DNA of 61,975 nucleotides. Source: Photobacterium iliopiscarium (GTDB taxonomy: Bacteria; Pseudomonadota; Gammaproteobacteria; Enterobacterales; Vibrionaceae). Where the stretch lies: assembly GCF_003026395.1 (NCBI RefSeq), contig NZ_PYOO01000018.1, positions 1-61,975 on the forward strand, written 5' to 3'. The number at the start of each line of letters is the position of its first letter. Within the stretch, counting starts at the first letter, position 1. The position numbers and the translations under genes were made by a program. The notes under the pieces were generated by a model. That model searched no databases and had not been told where the DNA came from. It was given only the letters and a program-made list of their open reading frames with translations. Positions 8,507 through 17,974 of the stretch are shown one piece after another.

Positions 8507-9955
8507 TTATACGTCGTAAGTAGTAGATGCTGTATTACCGCCAGTACCCGTCCAGTTCGTATGGAAGAACTGACCACGAGGCTGATCAATACGCTCATAG
8601 GTGTGAGCACCGAAGTAATCACGCTGCGCTTGAATCATGTTCGCAGGTAAGCTTGCTGTTGTGTAGCCATCAAGGAAGGTTAATGCTGATGTCATTGTTG
8701 GCATTGGTAGGCCAATTTCCATCGCTTTTGATGCTACTTTACGCCATGCTGGCATGCTGTTTAATAGAATATCTTTAAAGTAAGTATCTGAACCTAGGAA
8801 TTTGATTTCTGGGTTTGTATCGTATGCATCACGAATATTACCTAGGAATGCACTACGGATAATACAACCACCACGCCACATAAGTGCCACGTTGCCGTAG
8901 TTTAGATCCCAGTTAAACTCTTCTGATGCTTCACGGATTAACATAAAGCCTTGTGCATAAGAAATAATCTTTGATGCAAGTAGTGCTTGACGTAATGCAT
9001 CAACCCACTCTTTCTTATCGCCATCAATCTTAGCAATTGTCTTACCAAATAAGCTTTCAGCTTCAACACGTTGCTCTTTCATTGAAGAAACACAACGTGC
9101 AAATACTGCTTCAGTAATAAGTGTTAGTGGAATGCCTAAATCTAGTGCATTAATACCGGTCCACTTACCTGTACCTTTTTGGCCCGCAGTATCAAGAATT
9201 TTTTCAACAAGAGGCTGACCATCTTCATCTTTATAACCAAGAATTTCAGCTGTAATTTCAACTAAGTAGCTATCTAACTCAGTCTTATTCCACTCTTGAA
9301 GAATAGCTTGCATTTCATCATGAGACAGCTCTAAACCAGACTTCATGAAGTGGTATGCTTCGCTGATTAACTGCATGTCACCATATTCGATGCCATTGTG
9401 AACCATCTTAACAAAGTGACCTGCACCATTTTTACCCACCCAATCACAACAAGGCTCACCAGCTGCTGTTTTTGCAGAGATTGCTTGGAAGATAGGTTTG
9501 ATTGCAGGCCATGCTGCTTCAGAACCACCAGGCATGATTGAAGGACCAAAGCGTGCACCTTCTTCACCACCAGAAACACCAGAACCTACGAACAATAAAC
9601 CTTTCGCTTCAAGTTCTGCGACACGGCGGTTAGTGTCTGGGTAATTTGAATTACCGCCATCAATTATGATGTCGCCTTTATCAAGCAGTGGTACAAGCTT
9701 ATTTATAAATGCATCAACAACATCACCAGCACGTACCATTAACATGATTTTACGTGGTGATTCTAACTTAGAAACTAAATCTTCTAATGACGTAGCACCG
9801 ATGATGTTAGTGTCCTTTGCAGGACCTTCAAGGAATTCTTCTACTTTAGAAACGGTACGGTTAAACGCAACAACTTTAAAACCATGGTCATTCATATTAA
9901 GGATCAAGTTTTGACCCATAACCGCTAAACCAATAACACCAATATCGCCTTTCAT
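8507..9955 (-). CDS. gnd: 6-phosphogluconate dehydrogenase (decarboxylating)
   Basis: This enzyme oxidises 6-phosphogluconate to ribulose 5-phosphate and CO2 with NADP+, the last oxidative step of the pentose phosphate pathway. The N-terminal dinucleotide fold GVIGLAVMGQNL is at residues 6-17, the signature region IDGGNSNYPDT is near 99-109, and the catalytic-lysine helix follows GKNGAGHFVKMVHNGIEYGD. The C-terminal tail TNWTGTGGNTAS completes the family's 480-aa length. It is the last gene of a three-gene operon; its GGAG ribosome site lies in the pgl stop region, only 1 base after pgl ends. Confidence 0.97.
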   Translation of the reverse strand: MKGDIGVIGLAVMGQNLILNMNDHGFKVVAFNRTVSKVEEFLEGPAKDTNIIGATSLEDLVSKLESPRKIMLMVRAGDVVDAFINKLVPLLDKGDIIIDGGNSNYPDTNRRVAELEAKGLLFVGSGVSGGEEGARFGPSIMPGGSEAAWPAIKPIFQAISAKTAAGEPCCDWVGKNGAGHFVKMVHNGIEYGDMQLISEAYHFMKSGLELSHDEMQAILQEWNKTELDSYLVEITAEILGYKDEDGQPLVEKILDTAGQKGTGKWTGINALDLGIPLTLITEAVFARCVSSMKEQRVEAESLFGKTIAKIDGDKKEWVDALRQALLASKIISYAQGFMLIREASEEFNWDLNYGNVALMWRGGCIIRSAFLGNIRDAYDTNPEIKFLGSDTYFKDILLNSMPAWRKVASKAMEIGLPMPTMTSALTFLDGYTTASLPANMIQAQRDYFGAHTYERIDQPRGQFFHTNWTGTGGNTASTTYDV

Positions 9956-9956
9956 A

Positions 9957-10682
9957 TTATTCTCCTTGTGCTAGCAACGTTGCTGCTGCTGCATCTAAAT
10001 ACCATTCTGTTTCGCCATGAGAGGCTTTAATTTTTGCTGCCGGATAAGCAAGTTCATCCGACGGTGTACTATTTATTTCAGATAAGACCTCAGCCTTACT
10101 CTCACCCAATACCAAATACGTAATACGGTCAGCATTTTCAAGTAAACGTGCCGTTTTTGAAATGCGTTGCTGACCACTTTGTGGTTGAGTGGCAATCACT
10201 GCTAATGCAGGATCATCAAAATTAGTCTGATATGGAAATAAAGAAGCAGTATGACCATCGCCACCCATGCCTAATAAAATCCAATCAAATGCAGGTAAAC
10301 CTTGTTTATGTGGAATCACTGCATCCATTTCTGTGGCAAAACGTGCACACTCAGCAATCGGCTCAGCTTCACCACGAATACGGTGAATGTTCGCAACAGG
10401 AATTGTAATGTGTTTGAATAACAATTCATTCGCTTCGCCAAAATTACTTTCAGCATCGGTTGGAGCAACACAACGTTCGTCACCCCACCAAAAATGAAGA
10501 TGATCCCATTGAATATTTTCAGCAAAAGGCGCTTGCGCTAACGCTTTAAATAACAATTTTGGGGTACTTCCACCAGATAATGAAATATGTACCGCTTGCG
10601 ATTGTAAACTCATCGCTTGCATTGTTTCAGCAAGAGAAATCACTACATCGTGTGGTGTCGCAAATACTTTATAATTCATCAT
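9957..10682 (-). CDS. pgl: 6-phosphogluconolactonase
   Basis: The 241-aa DevB-type lactonase hydrolyses 6-phosphoglucono-lactone made by Zwf. Family motifs are ISLSGGSTPK near residues 34-43, WDHLHFWWGDERCV near 62-75, and LLGMGGDGHTASLFP near 136-150, all in order. It starts 2 bases after the zwf stop; two adjacent ATGs (10682 and 10679) are possible, which changes one residue. Tight packing between zwf and gnd shows a single operon. Confidence 0.95.
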   Translation of the reverse strand: MMNYKVFATPHDVVISLAETMQAMSLQSQAVHISLSGGSTPKLLFKALAQAPFAENIQWDHLHFWWGDERCVAPTDAESNFGEANELLFKHITIPVANIHRIRGEAEPIAECARFATEMDAVIPHKQGLPAFDWILLGMGGDGHTASLFPYQTNFDDPALAVIATQPQSGQQRISKTARLLENADRITYLVLGESKAEVLSEINSTPSDELAYPAAKIKASHGETEWYLDAAAATLLAQGE

Positions 10683-10684
10683 GC

Positions 10685-12184
10685 TTATAACTCACAATAA
10701 TCAGTATTAGCTAAATTCTTACATGGGAAACGCCATTGACGACCATCATTAATTAATAGTTCATCCGCTTCTTTAGGTCCCCAAGTACCCGCAGCATAAC
10801 CAAATAGGTGCTCAGGTTGTTCTTTATAATCAAGAATCGGTTGTACGAACTTCCAACATGCTTTTACTGCATCAGTACGGGCAAACAATGTTGCATCTTG
10901 TTTCATACAGTCTAACAATAAACGCTCATAAGCAGTCAACATATTCATTGATTCAAGTTTGTCATAATGGAAGTCCATTGACACTTCTTGAGATTCAAAA
11001 CCTGCACCTGGTTTTTTAAGGCCGAAGCTCATTAAAATACCTTCATCAGGTTGAATACGAATAATCAATTTGTTCTCTGGTGCATTAGCGCCAAAGACTG
11101 GGTGCGGTGTTTTCTTAAAGTGAATAACGACTTCAGTAACACGCGTCGGTAAACGTTTACCAGTGCGAACATAAAATGGCACCCCGTTCCAACGCCAGTT
11201 TTCGATAAACATCTTCATACCGACATAGGTTTCAGTACGAGATTCATCATCAACACCATGCTCTTGACGATAACCTGGAAGGTGTTTGCCACGAACATCA
11301 GATTCCGTGTATTGACCTAAAACTAAATTCTGCTGTAGATCATCATCTGATAATGGCTTAAAGCTTTGCATCACCTTAACCACTTCATCACGAATAGAAT
11401 CCGCATTGATTGCTGCTGGTGATTCCATACCGACCATTGCTAATACTTGCAATAAGTGATTTTGGAACATATCACGTACAGCACCTGCGCCATCGTAATA
11501 ACCACCACGATCTTCAACGCCTAACGCTTCAGATGCTGTAATTTCAACGTAATCAATAAAATTACGGTTCCATAATGGCTCAAACATACCATTAGCAAAA
11601 CGGAAAACTAATAAGTTCTGTACCGTTTCTTTGCCCAGATAATGGTCAATACGGTAAATTTGATGCTCTTGAAAACAAGCATGAATTTGTTTATCAAGCG
11701 AAATAGCAGATTCAAGATCATAACCGAATGGCTTTTCAACAATCAGATTTTTCCAACCGTCAGCTTCATCGTTAAGACCATGAGCCGCAAGGCACTCAGG
11801 AATAACACCATATAGGCTAGGTGGCGTTGCAAGATAAAAAACTGCATTACCTTGAGTATGATGAGTATCTTTGAATATGTCTAAACGTTGCTTTAATACT
11901 GTATATTGATCAGCATCGGAAGTATTCAATGCTTGATAGTATAAATGCTCGCAGAACTCCGTTAATATCGCTGCATCTGTCTTTTCATTTTCTTCTAATG
12001 CAGAACGCAGTTTATCACGAAATTCCTGATCGCTATATACCGTACGACTAACACCTAAAATAGCGAAATCTTCTGGCAATAAACCATTAGCGTATAAATG
12101 ATAGAACGCAGGAATCAATTTTCGATGAGTCAAATCGCCTGACGCACCAAAAATTACAATTGCGTTATTTTCTGGTTTAACCAT
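10685..12184 (-). CDS. zwf: Glucose-6-phosphate 1-dehydrogenase
   Basis: The first, NADP+-linked step of the oxidative pentose phosphate pathway. The Rossmann motif [12 protein letters not shown] is at residues 12-23, and the active-site signature [13 protein letters not shown] near 180-192 contains the catalytic His. The length of 499 aa is normal. It leads the zwf-pgl-gnd operon, giving NADPH and ribulose 5-phosphate. The promoter must lie in the 620-base region to its right. I looked for a HexR-type site there and did not find a convincing one. Confidence 0.97.
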   Translation of the reverse strand: MVKPENNAIVIFGASGDLTHRKLIPAFYHLYANGLLPEDFAILGVSRTVYSDQEFRDKLRSALEENEKTDAAILTEFCEHLYYQALNTSDADQYTVLKQRLDIFKDTHHTQGNAVFYLATPPSLYGVIPECLAAHGLNDEADGWKNLIVEKPFGYDLESAISLDKQIHACFQEHQIYRIDHYLGKETVQNLLVFRFANGMFEPLWNRNFIDYVEITASEALGVEDRGGYYDGAGAVRDMFQNHLLQVLAMVGMESPAAINADSIRDEVVKVMQSFKPLSDDDLQQNLVLGQYTESDVRGKHLPGYRQEHGVDDESRTETYVGMKMFIENWRWNGVPFYVRTGKRLPTRVTEVVIHFKKTPHPVFGANAPENKLIIRIQPDEGILMSFGLKKPGAGFESQEVSMDFHYDKLESMNMLTAYERLLLDCMKQDATLFARTDAVKACWKFVQPILDYKEQPEHLFGYAAGTWGPKEADELLINDGRQWRFPCKNLANTDYCEL

Positions 12185-12395
12185 GTAATGTTCCCATTTA
12201 TTTACAGATCATTCGATCTGGTATAGCAATCAATTGCTTGGTATAACGAGCGTTATTATGCCGTAATTTTCAACTTTTTATGCATTTTTCGTGATAAAAA
12301 TTGGAAAACTTTGTTATACATTAATAATCTTATCAGTCAATATGTTACATCTAATCATCGCATTTATCGCTAATACATTAACATATCAGACAATT

Positions 12396-12485
12396 TATCA
12401 CTGCTTATTCTGTATATACTGAGTATATTAACAATTATTATCAGCAGTGATAGACGAAAAAACCTATTAATTTGATAGGTTTTTT
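12396..12485 (+). ncRNA. Candidate structured RNA ending in a terminator
   Basis: In the long zwf/SEC-C gap, TATCACTGCT (12396-12405) can pair with AGCAGTGATA (12443-12452), enclosing a small hairpin ATATAC-TGA-GTATAT. Five bases later a perfect terminator begins (AAAAAACCTAT 12457-12467 with ATAGGTTTTTT 12475-12485). This is the layout of a small RNA of about 90 bases, but I find no strong promoter. The terminator is symmetrical and could act in either direction, and the inverted repeat could instead be an operator. Confidence 0.35.
12457..12485. terminator. Bidirectional terminator
   Basis: An 11-bp perfect stem with A-run on one side and T-run on the other, loop TAATTTG. No annotated gene ends here on either strand, which is why I suspect a small transcript. 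Confidence 0.75.
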
Positions 12486-12672
12486 CATTGAAAGAATAAA
12501 TGCTAACCACTCACGACTACGCTACTGATCTTAATTAAACCGTTTAAGTGTGAAGAGAAAACGCCACCAATGCAATCGATTACTTCAATAACCGTAGATA
12601 AGTAAATATCGAATACCACATTATTCGTTCGTATGGTCATTTACTTTTATTACTTAAGCTTTAGCTCAATGC

Positions 12673-12701
12673 TTGATAACGCACACAATGGCGGTTATTA
12701 T
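12673..12701 (+). promoter_or_regulatory. Sigma-70 promoter
   Basis: TTGATA (12673-12678) and TATTAT (12696-12701) are separated by exactly 17 bases, a near-consensus pair pointing towards the SEC-C gene. The expected start is near 12708, six bases before a terminator hairpin. Confidence 0.6.
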
Positions 12702-12713
12702 GCCCGCAATTTC

Positions 12714-12740
12714 AGCCACCTTAAATTTGGTGGCTTTTTA
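12714..12740 (+). terminator. Terminator hairpin in the leader of the SEC-C gene
   Basis: AGCCACC (12714-12720) pairs with GGTGGCT (12729-12735) and is followed by TTTTTA. It sits directly after the promoter at 12673-12701 and 64 bases before the next start codon, so it may be a conditional terminator rather than the end of a gene. Confidence 0.65.
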
Positions 12741-12803
12741 GTTATTAAGCGTACTCATTCAATCAATGATGCCGCTAATATTTCATAGCAAACAGGTTAT
12801 CCC

Positions 12804-13139
12804 ATGTCTAAATTTTTCTATAAAGGCCGCATCGAAAAAAAACCAAAGCACAGCAGCTGTGGCTACAATACGAAGCGCGAAACTAAGCTTGGCACGGAAA
12901 CCAACCCACTCACATTGATCGTGAACACAGAAGCACGCCAACAAGAGCTAGAAGTAGAACTTGCAGAGCAACAGCTTTTCGCAACATTTACAATCAATGC
13001 TGACGTTGAAGAAGATATTACAGAATTAACGGCAACATTAAACAAACCAATAACGACAATGTTTGACAAGACACCTAACCGCAATGACCCTTGTTCATGT
13101 GGCAGCGGCAAGAAATACAAAAAATGTTGCGGTAAATAA
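12804..13139 (+). CDS. SEC-C motif protein, PBPRA1643 family
   Basis: The 111-aa protein ends in a SEC-C zinc motif, [19 protein letters not shown], with the CxC and CC pairs that bind zinc. The N-terminus ([20 protein letters not shown]) matches the family named after Photobacterium profundum PBPRA1643. Residues 30-90 are acidic and have no recognisable domain. The function is not known; the same zinc tail in SecA binds SecB or ribosomes. It is monocistronic with its own terminator. A leader terminator suggests regulated expression. Confidence 0.85.
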   Translation: MSKFFYKGRIEKKPKHSSCGYNTKRETKLGTETNPLTLIVNTEARQQELEVELAEQQLFATFTINADVEEDITELTATLNKPITTMFDKTPNRNDPCSCGSGKKYKKCCGK

Positions 13140-13150
13140 AACCTCATACA

Positions 13151-13178
13151 AAAACAGGAACCTCAGTTCCTGTTTTGT
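13151..13178 (+). terminator. Terminator after the SEC-C gene
   Basis: An 11-bp perfect stem (13151-13161 with 13166-13176) with a CTCA loop, ending in TTTT. Confidence 0.85.
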
Positions 13179-13261
13179 TCTCTCCTAAATAACTATCCTT
13201 ACTGCAAAAATATCGCATTTAGGTATACAATCTCGATTCAATTTCTTAAGTAGATGTACAT

Positions 13262-13729
13262 ATGAGCAAAAAAAGTCAGGGTTACTCTTGCGTAGGCCTT
13301 TTTAACCCTAAAACACCTGAAAATGTCGGCTCAGTTATGCGTGCAGCGGGCTGTTATGGTGTCAACTCTGTCTTTTATACTGGTACGCGTTATGATCATG
13401 CGGCACAATTTTGTACTGATACCAAAAATGTTGCGCTTGATATTCCTTTGATTGGTGTTGAAGATCTAAAAGCAATCATTCCTGTTGGCTGCGTACCTGT
13501 TGCCGTGGATTTAATTGATGATGCTAAACCCCTGCCTGAATATAAGCATCCCAAACGTGCTTTTTATATTTTTGGTCCAGAAGATGGCACATTGAAAAAA
13601 GAAATTACTGATTTTTGTCGTGAAACTATTTATGTTCCAACCAAAGGCTGTATGAATCTTGCTGCGGCAGTTAATGTGATTTTATATGATCGTATGGCAA
13701 AGGGTAATAACTTCTCAAACCATAAATAA
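13262..13729 (+). CDS. SpoU/TrmH-family RNA 2'-O-methyltransferase
   Basis: The 155-aa protein is a minimal SPOUT enzyme with the three family motifs: NPKTPENVGSVMRAA near residues 15-29 (Asn and Arg), FGPEDGTL near 104-111, and MNLAAAVNVILYDRM near 129-143 in the knotted AdoMet site. It lacks the extra RNA-binding domains of TrmH and RlmB and is close in size to TrmL. It probably methylates a ribose in tRNA or rRNA with S-adenosylmethionine; the target is not evident. Its 3' end shares a bidirectional hairpin with the diguanylate cyclase gene. Confidence 0.88.
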   Translation: MSKKSQGYSCVGLFNPKTPENVGSVMRAAGCYGVNSVFYTGTRYDHAAQFCTDTKNVALDIPLIGVEDLKAIIPVGCVPVAVDLIDDAKPLPEYKHPKRAFYIFGPEDGTLKKEITDFCRETIYVPTKGCMNLAAAVNVILYDRMAKGNNFSNHK

Positions 13730-13742
13730 GTATTTTACTTAT

Positions 13743-13780
13743 AAAAAACCACTGCAATAATCTATATTATCGCAGTGGTT
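13743..13780. terminator. Bidirectional terminator between convergent genes
   Basis: AACCACTGC (13747-13755) pairs with GCAGTGGTT (13772-13780). The A-run at 13743-13748 gives a U-tract for the minus-strand cyclase transcript, and the methyltransferase ends just upstream on the plus strand. Confidence 0.75.
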
Positions 13781-13787
13781 ATATTTG

Positions 13788-15923
13788 TTATCGTTTAATC
13801 CCTGCTTGCTCATAAAAATTACGTTTATCTTTATACATTGCCTTATCCGCAACTAAGCAAATTTGATCCGCGGGATACTGATCCGTACTCGCATACCCAA
13901 CCGCAAAATGAATTTCAACCCGTTTGCCATTAGGTAAACATGCATAATTAATTTGATCACGTACTTTTTCTAAACGACGCCATAAAATACCACAGCTATC
14001 ACAAGCACCCGTTTCTAAAATAATAGCAAATTCATCACCACCAAGACGATAAACTTTATCTGTCAGCCGGCAAGTTTCCATTAATAATTTACTGGTCTCA
14101 ATTAATAATACGTCACCCATGCTATGACCATAACGATCATTTGCGCGTTTTAATCCATTAACATCCAACATAAATAAACCGAAATGGCGATCTGGGTAAC
14201 GATCAAATAGCTGAATATGTTCTTCTAAATCTTGATCAAAGGCTTTTCTATTCGCTAATCCAGTTAACGAGTCAGTAACTGCTATTCGCGCCAGCTCTTC
14301 ATTTAATAACCGGCCTTCTAATTCAATTGATAATTGGCGAATAAATAAAGAAATCACTTCAAAGTCATCATGTTCTAATGCCATATATTGCATTACTATT
14401 ATACCTGTAATGTCATTCTGGCTATTTTTAATCTTAAAACAATGTAAATACCTACCGTTATTAGACACACAATAATAATCACTATAATGTCCTTCAGGCT
14501 GTATATCTGGCATTTCTAAGCGTGACTGATCAATATTTTCACAAGCCCATGTCACTTCATTATCAGCATAGCTTTTCATTGCCCAACCAGCCATCGGGTA
14601 TAAAGCAACAACTTGTGTCATTACTGTTTCAATAATATTCCCTGACTGAAGTTCATGACTAAACGACAATAATGATTGCAACATTGAACGACGGTTTTTT
14701 TCACGCAATAATGAACGACTAAGCGCTAACGTTTTATCCTCAACTTTCCGTTCTAATTGATCATTGAAATTCACTAGCTGTAAGTTTGCTTGTTCTTTTT
14801 CTAAATATGCTATATTTAATTCTTTATTCGTCGCAGCCAGATCTGCCATTTGAGCTCGAATTGTTTTGGCCATATTACGAATTAATCGCTCAACCATAAA
14901 GAATTCAGCAAAGCGTAATTTTTCATCTGACTGTTTATACTCACCGCGAGAATAAGCTCTTACAACGTCCATTAAGCCACCTAATGGTCGAGCAATCCAA
15001 CGGTATGTCAAACCAGCACTAAAAAGTGACAGTAATATAATAACCACACCAAAAAATGAAATATACTTCAAAGATTTAATATATGGATTTTCACCTAAAT
15101 ATTTATCCATATATACTTTCATTGTGTATTCAATAGGTTCTGAAATATATTTATTTTTTAACTCAATATTTATTGTTTTATTTATTGTTGGGGTGTTTTT
15201 ATCTATTTCCCCTTGAGCAATAATAATATTACTCATATCATTTTTATTATCGCCAGCTCCCGAAAAATGATTTTGTAAAACAACGCGTTCACCATCTTTT
15301 AAATACGGCTGTAATACTTTTATAATATTTTCAATTGGAACAACTATAATTAAATACCCTAAAGGCGTACGTTTTAAACCATTCGTCATCGATTGAAAAA
15401 TAGGTACACCAATAATAATTCCTCGACGCGTTGGATTATATTTTAATGACATCAAATCTTCGTCATTATAGTAAAAAACCCATTGTCGACCTTTCCCACT
15501 ATAGTTTGATAAACGATACGTAAGAACATCTTTTAATTTTGAAAAAGAAGATAAACCATGAATACCATTGTAACTTTCAATTTCAGACCATTGATCATCA
15601 ACCAGATAAGCGGCTTGAATTAATGGCGTATTTTTAACCAATGTTCCCAATGAACTACTGACATGCCCGGCAAGGAAAAAATTATCAATCGCTTGAACAA
15701 ATAATCTATCTCGTGACAACACATCTAAACTTGTCGACAGTAATGAAAAGCGATAATCAAATTCTTGCTTTATCGTGTTAGATAATCGATCTAACATCCC
15801 AATACGGTAATTCGCTTCCACATCTGACTGTTGCTTTAAAAGTAATCCACCAACAATAGCAGCAGGTACAACAGCAATAATTAACATTAATAATGCTAAT
15901 GATGATTTTAAGCGTAACTTCAT
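13788..15923 (-). CDS. Membrane diguanylate cyclase with periplasmic sensor domain
   Basis: The 711-aa protein makes cyclic di-GMP from GTP. Order: membrane helix at about 5-27; periplasmic sensor region to about 290, probably Cache-like; second helix about 290-313; HAMP-like linker to about 365; coiled coil to about 415; GAF-like segment to about 545; GGDEF domain to the end. The active-site RLGGDEF has GGDEF at 628-632. An inhibitory I-site, RLTD, lies five residues before it, so product feedback is expected. I chose the ATG at 15923; a TTG directly before it is also in frame. The upstream solute-binding gene stops in the same TGATG (one-base overlap), giving translational coupling. No EAL domain is present. 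Confidence 0.92.
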   Translation of the reverse strand: MKLRLKSSLALLMLIIAVVPAAIVGGLLLKQQSDVEANYRIGMLDRLSNTIKQEFDYRFSLLSTSLDVLSRDRLFVQAIDNFFLAGHVSSSLGTLVKNTPLIQAAYLVDDQWSEIESYNGIHGLSSFSKLKDVLTYRLSNYSGKGRQWVFYYNDEDLMSLKYNPTRRGIIIGVPIFQSMTNGLKRTPLGYLIIVVPIENIIKVLQPYLKDGERVVLQNHFSGAGDNKNDMSNIIIAQGEIDKNTPTINKTINIELKNKYISEPIEYTMKVYMDKYLGENPYIKSLKYISFFGVVIILLSLFSAGLTYRWIARPLGGLMDVVRAYSRGEYKQSDEKLRFAEFFMVERLIRNMAKTIRAQMADLAATNKELNIAYLEKEQANLQLVNFNDQLERKVEDKTLALSRSLLREKNRRSMLQSLLSFSHELQSGNIIETVMTQVVALYPMAGWAMKSYADNEVTWACENIDQSRLEMPDIQPEGHYSDYYCVSNNGRYLHCFKIKNSQNDITGIIVMQYMALEHDDFEVISLFIRQLSIELEGRLLNEELARIAVTDSLTGLANRKAFDQDLEEHIQLFDRYPDRHFGLFMLDVNGLKRANDRYGHSMGDVLLIETSKLLMETCRLTDKVYRLGGDEFAIILETGACDSCGILWRRLEKVRDQINYACLPNGKRVEIHFAVGYASTDQYPADQICLVADKAMYKDKRNFYEQAGIKR

Positions 15924-17179
15924 CAATTATTATCCAAATATTTAAGCTGTTCCTGCGCCATTTTTTGCATATGTGCAGCAGCATATGCTGCTGTTGCACC
16001 TGCTTGGTAGCGTTGAAAGCCTATCGCTATCGCCTGCCATGAAATAGCCATCTCTAGCGTTGATGGCATAATTTTCGTTAATGCCATTTGATGAAACATA
16101 ACCAAATTATCCCCCTGCGCTTTTGCTTTAAGTTGCCTATAATACGTCATAGATATAGGTAATAACCGTGTTTTTTCATACACAGCTTGTTGGTTACTTG
16201 GCTGTTGAACAAACTCAACAAACTGCTTAACTAATTGTTTATTTTCTTCTGATTTCAATGAATTACTAGGGATAGCCAAAACAAACGTACTCGCCATTGA
16301 GTGCATTATTTTACCATCAACTTTAGGTAAGACAGCCACACCTAGATTATTTCCAAGCATTGTTTTTAAATCATGATATGCCCAATCACCATTAATAGAA
16401 TATGCACTTTTACCTTTAATAAAATCCGCCTGAGCACAACGATAATCACAATTTCGATCAATAATGCCTTGATCTGCCAATGAACGGTAATATTTTAATG
16501 CTTTAATCATCGCGGGTGTATTGAGTGTAATTTCCCCATTAACAATAGGCCAACCATTAAAGGCTGACAAGAAGGGTATAAAGTAATACATATCATTGTA
16601 ATTCCACCCTATTGGCATAACCTTTTTAGCTAAAAATTGTTTTTTTGCTAAAATAATATCGTTAAAATCTGTCGCAGGCTGTGCAACATATTTTTTATTG
16701 TAATATAAAAGTAAAAAATTACCTTGAATAAGAGGTATTCCCCAGTATTTATCATCTAATTTTATCGTAGATCTAACCTTATGGCTCAATTTTTCCGTAT
16801 ACCAATCGTCAGGAATTGCCGATAAATTCATCATTTTATGTAAGCCTAAAAAGTCAGAAGGTATAACGACAAGATCAGGTAACCCTCCATCTTGAGCACT
16901 TAGTAAAATTTCGGCTTTTATTTCTGATGGATCAAGTTGTACAATTGATATATTAACATCATGACTTTTTTTATACTTATTTGTCATTACCGTTAAAAAA
17001 TCACGATTTTGATGTGAAGACCAAATAGTCAAAGTTGGTGTTGCTAATACAGTTGTTGAAAAAAAAAGTATTAATAACAAAAAAGGCAAATGCATTGTAT
17101 TTGATAAATTATCAGATAGTATTCTAATAAAAGCTGAATACATATTGTGACATCTTTTGTATGACATATAAAATCTCAT
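15923..17179 (-). CDS. Orphan periplasmic solute-binding protein (family 1)
   Basis: The product (up to 418 aa) is an ABC-type extracellular binding protein of the sugar/oligopeptide family 1: a signal peptide around MHLPFLLLILFFSTTVLA with likely cleavage before TPTLTIWSS, then a two-lobed fold with SAQDGGLPDLVVIPSDFLG and KSAYSINGDWAYHDL. The ATG at 17179 has a GAGAG ribosome site, but the signal peptide begins at Met29 (17095), so the true start may be downstream. No ABC permease or ATPase gene is near. It is coupled to the diguanylate cyclase, which suggests it is a ligand receptor that talks to the cyclase's periplasmic domain, as NspS does for MbaA in Vibrio cholerae. The ligand is unknown. 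Confidence 0.85.
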   Translation of the reverse strand: MRFYMSYKRCHNMYSAFIRILSDNLSNTMHLPFLLLILFFSTTVLATPTLTIWSSHQNRDFLTVMTNKYKKSHDVNISIVQLDPSEIKAEILLSAQDGGLPDLVVIPSDFLGLHKMMNLSAIPDDWYTEKLSHKVRSTIKLDDKYWGIPLIQGNFLLLYYNKKYVAQPATDFNDIILAKKQFLAKKVMPIGWNYNDMYYFIPFLSAFNGWPIVNGEITLNTPAMIKALKYYRSLADQGIIDRNCDYRCAQADFIKGKSAYSINGDWAYHDLKTMLGNNLGVAVLPKVDGKIMHSMASTFVLAIPSNSLKSEENKQLVKQFVEFVQQPSNQQAVYEKTRLLPISMTYYRQLKAKAQGDNLVMFHQMALTKIMPSTLEMAISWQAIAIGFQRYQAGATAAYAAAHMQKMAQEQLKYLDNN

Positions 17180-17389
17180 AGTAAATAACTCTCATTTAAC
17201 TAATGAGATATACTAAACACTTATAACTTAATATACATTAACAAGGATTCTAGACTATACCTAACCATAAAATTCAAATTGATATTAATCAAAAATAATA
17301 ATGTTTAATATCTATTGTAAGCGAACAATAAATCATTATTATAAAACCAATCACAAATAAATATTATTAATATAGAAACAATAAATACC

Positions 17390-17950
17390 ATGAACGTATA
17401 TTCCAACATCATATTATCTTTATTATTGATTGTCACTTGTGAATCACAAGTCAATGCAGCGCCTCTCGCTATTAAAGAAATCAGTACATTACATAAAAAC
17501 GACATAAATCACTCAAGATCAACCACTGCAATAGAACAACAAAAAATGATCAAGTTCGCAACAAAATATATAGGCACACGTTATGTTTGGGGCGGAACAA
17601 CACCAAAAGGATTTGATTGCTCAGGATTTATTCAATATGTTTATAAAAATTTTAATATTGCCATTCCAAGAACAACGGCTAGATATACAGGACTATTAAA
17701 GAACTCGATACCATTACAGAACGCAAAAGTTGGTGATCTTATTGTTTTTACAGGTACTAATCTAAAGATAAAAAAACCAGGTCATGCAGGAATAATTACG
17801 GAAGTAAAACCAGGTCTACTTAAATTTATTCATAGCTCATCATCTAAAAAGCACTTTGGCGTTACTGAGACCAACTACTATAAAAGTGGTTATCCAAAAC
17901 GCTTCTTAGCTGTAATACAAATGCCAAGTCCATCAAAGCGGGAGTATTGA
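17390..17950 (+). CDS. NlpC/P60 family cell-wall endopeptidase
   Basis: The 186-aa exported protein has a signal peptide (residues 1-24, cleavage after VNA) and one NlpC/P60 domain at about 50-180. The catalytic Cys lies in GFDCSGFIQYVY, the catalytic His in KPGHAGIITE, and a third polar residue is the His of KFIHSSS. Such enzymes cut the D-glutamyl-diaminopimelate bond of peptidoglycan in the periplasm. There is no lipobox and no SH3 domain. It is a single gene, divergent from the solute-binding/cyclase operon across about 210 bases of AT-rich DNA that includes an imperfect CTCATT/AATGAG repeat at 17191-17207. Confidence 0.88.
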   Translation: MNVYSNIILSLLLIVTCESQVNAAPLAIKEISTLHKNDINHSRSTTAIEQQKMIKFATKYIGTRYVWGGTTPKGFDCSGFIQYVYKNFNIAIPRTTARYTGLLKNSIPLQNAKVGDLIVFTGTNLKIKKPGHAGIITEVKPGLLKFIHSSSSKKHFGVTETNYYKSGYPKRFLAVIQMPSPSKREY

Positions 17951-17961
17951 TTGATACTCCC
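17940..17961. terminator. Hairpin between convergent genes
   Basis: GGGAGTAT pairs with ATACTCCC around TGATTG, overlapping the NlpC/P60 stop codon and 14 bases from the Ap4A phosphorylase stop. No T-run, so efficiency is uncertain. Confidence 0.4.
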
Positions 17962-17974
17962 ACCTATTCTCTTT

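Noticed and set aside
12185..12395. HexR site controlling zwf
   Set aside because: I looked for a TGTAAT-N3-ATTACA-like site and saw nothing convincing.
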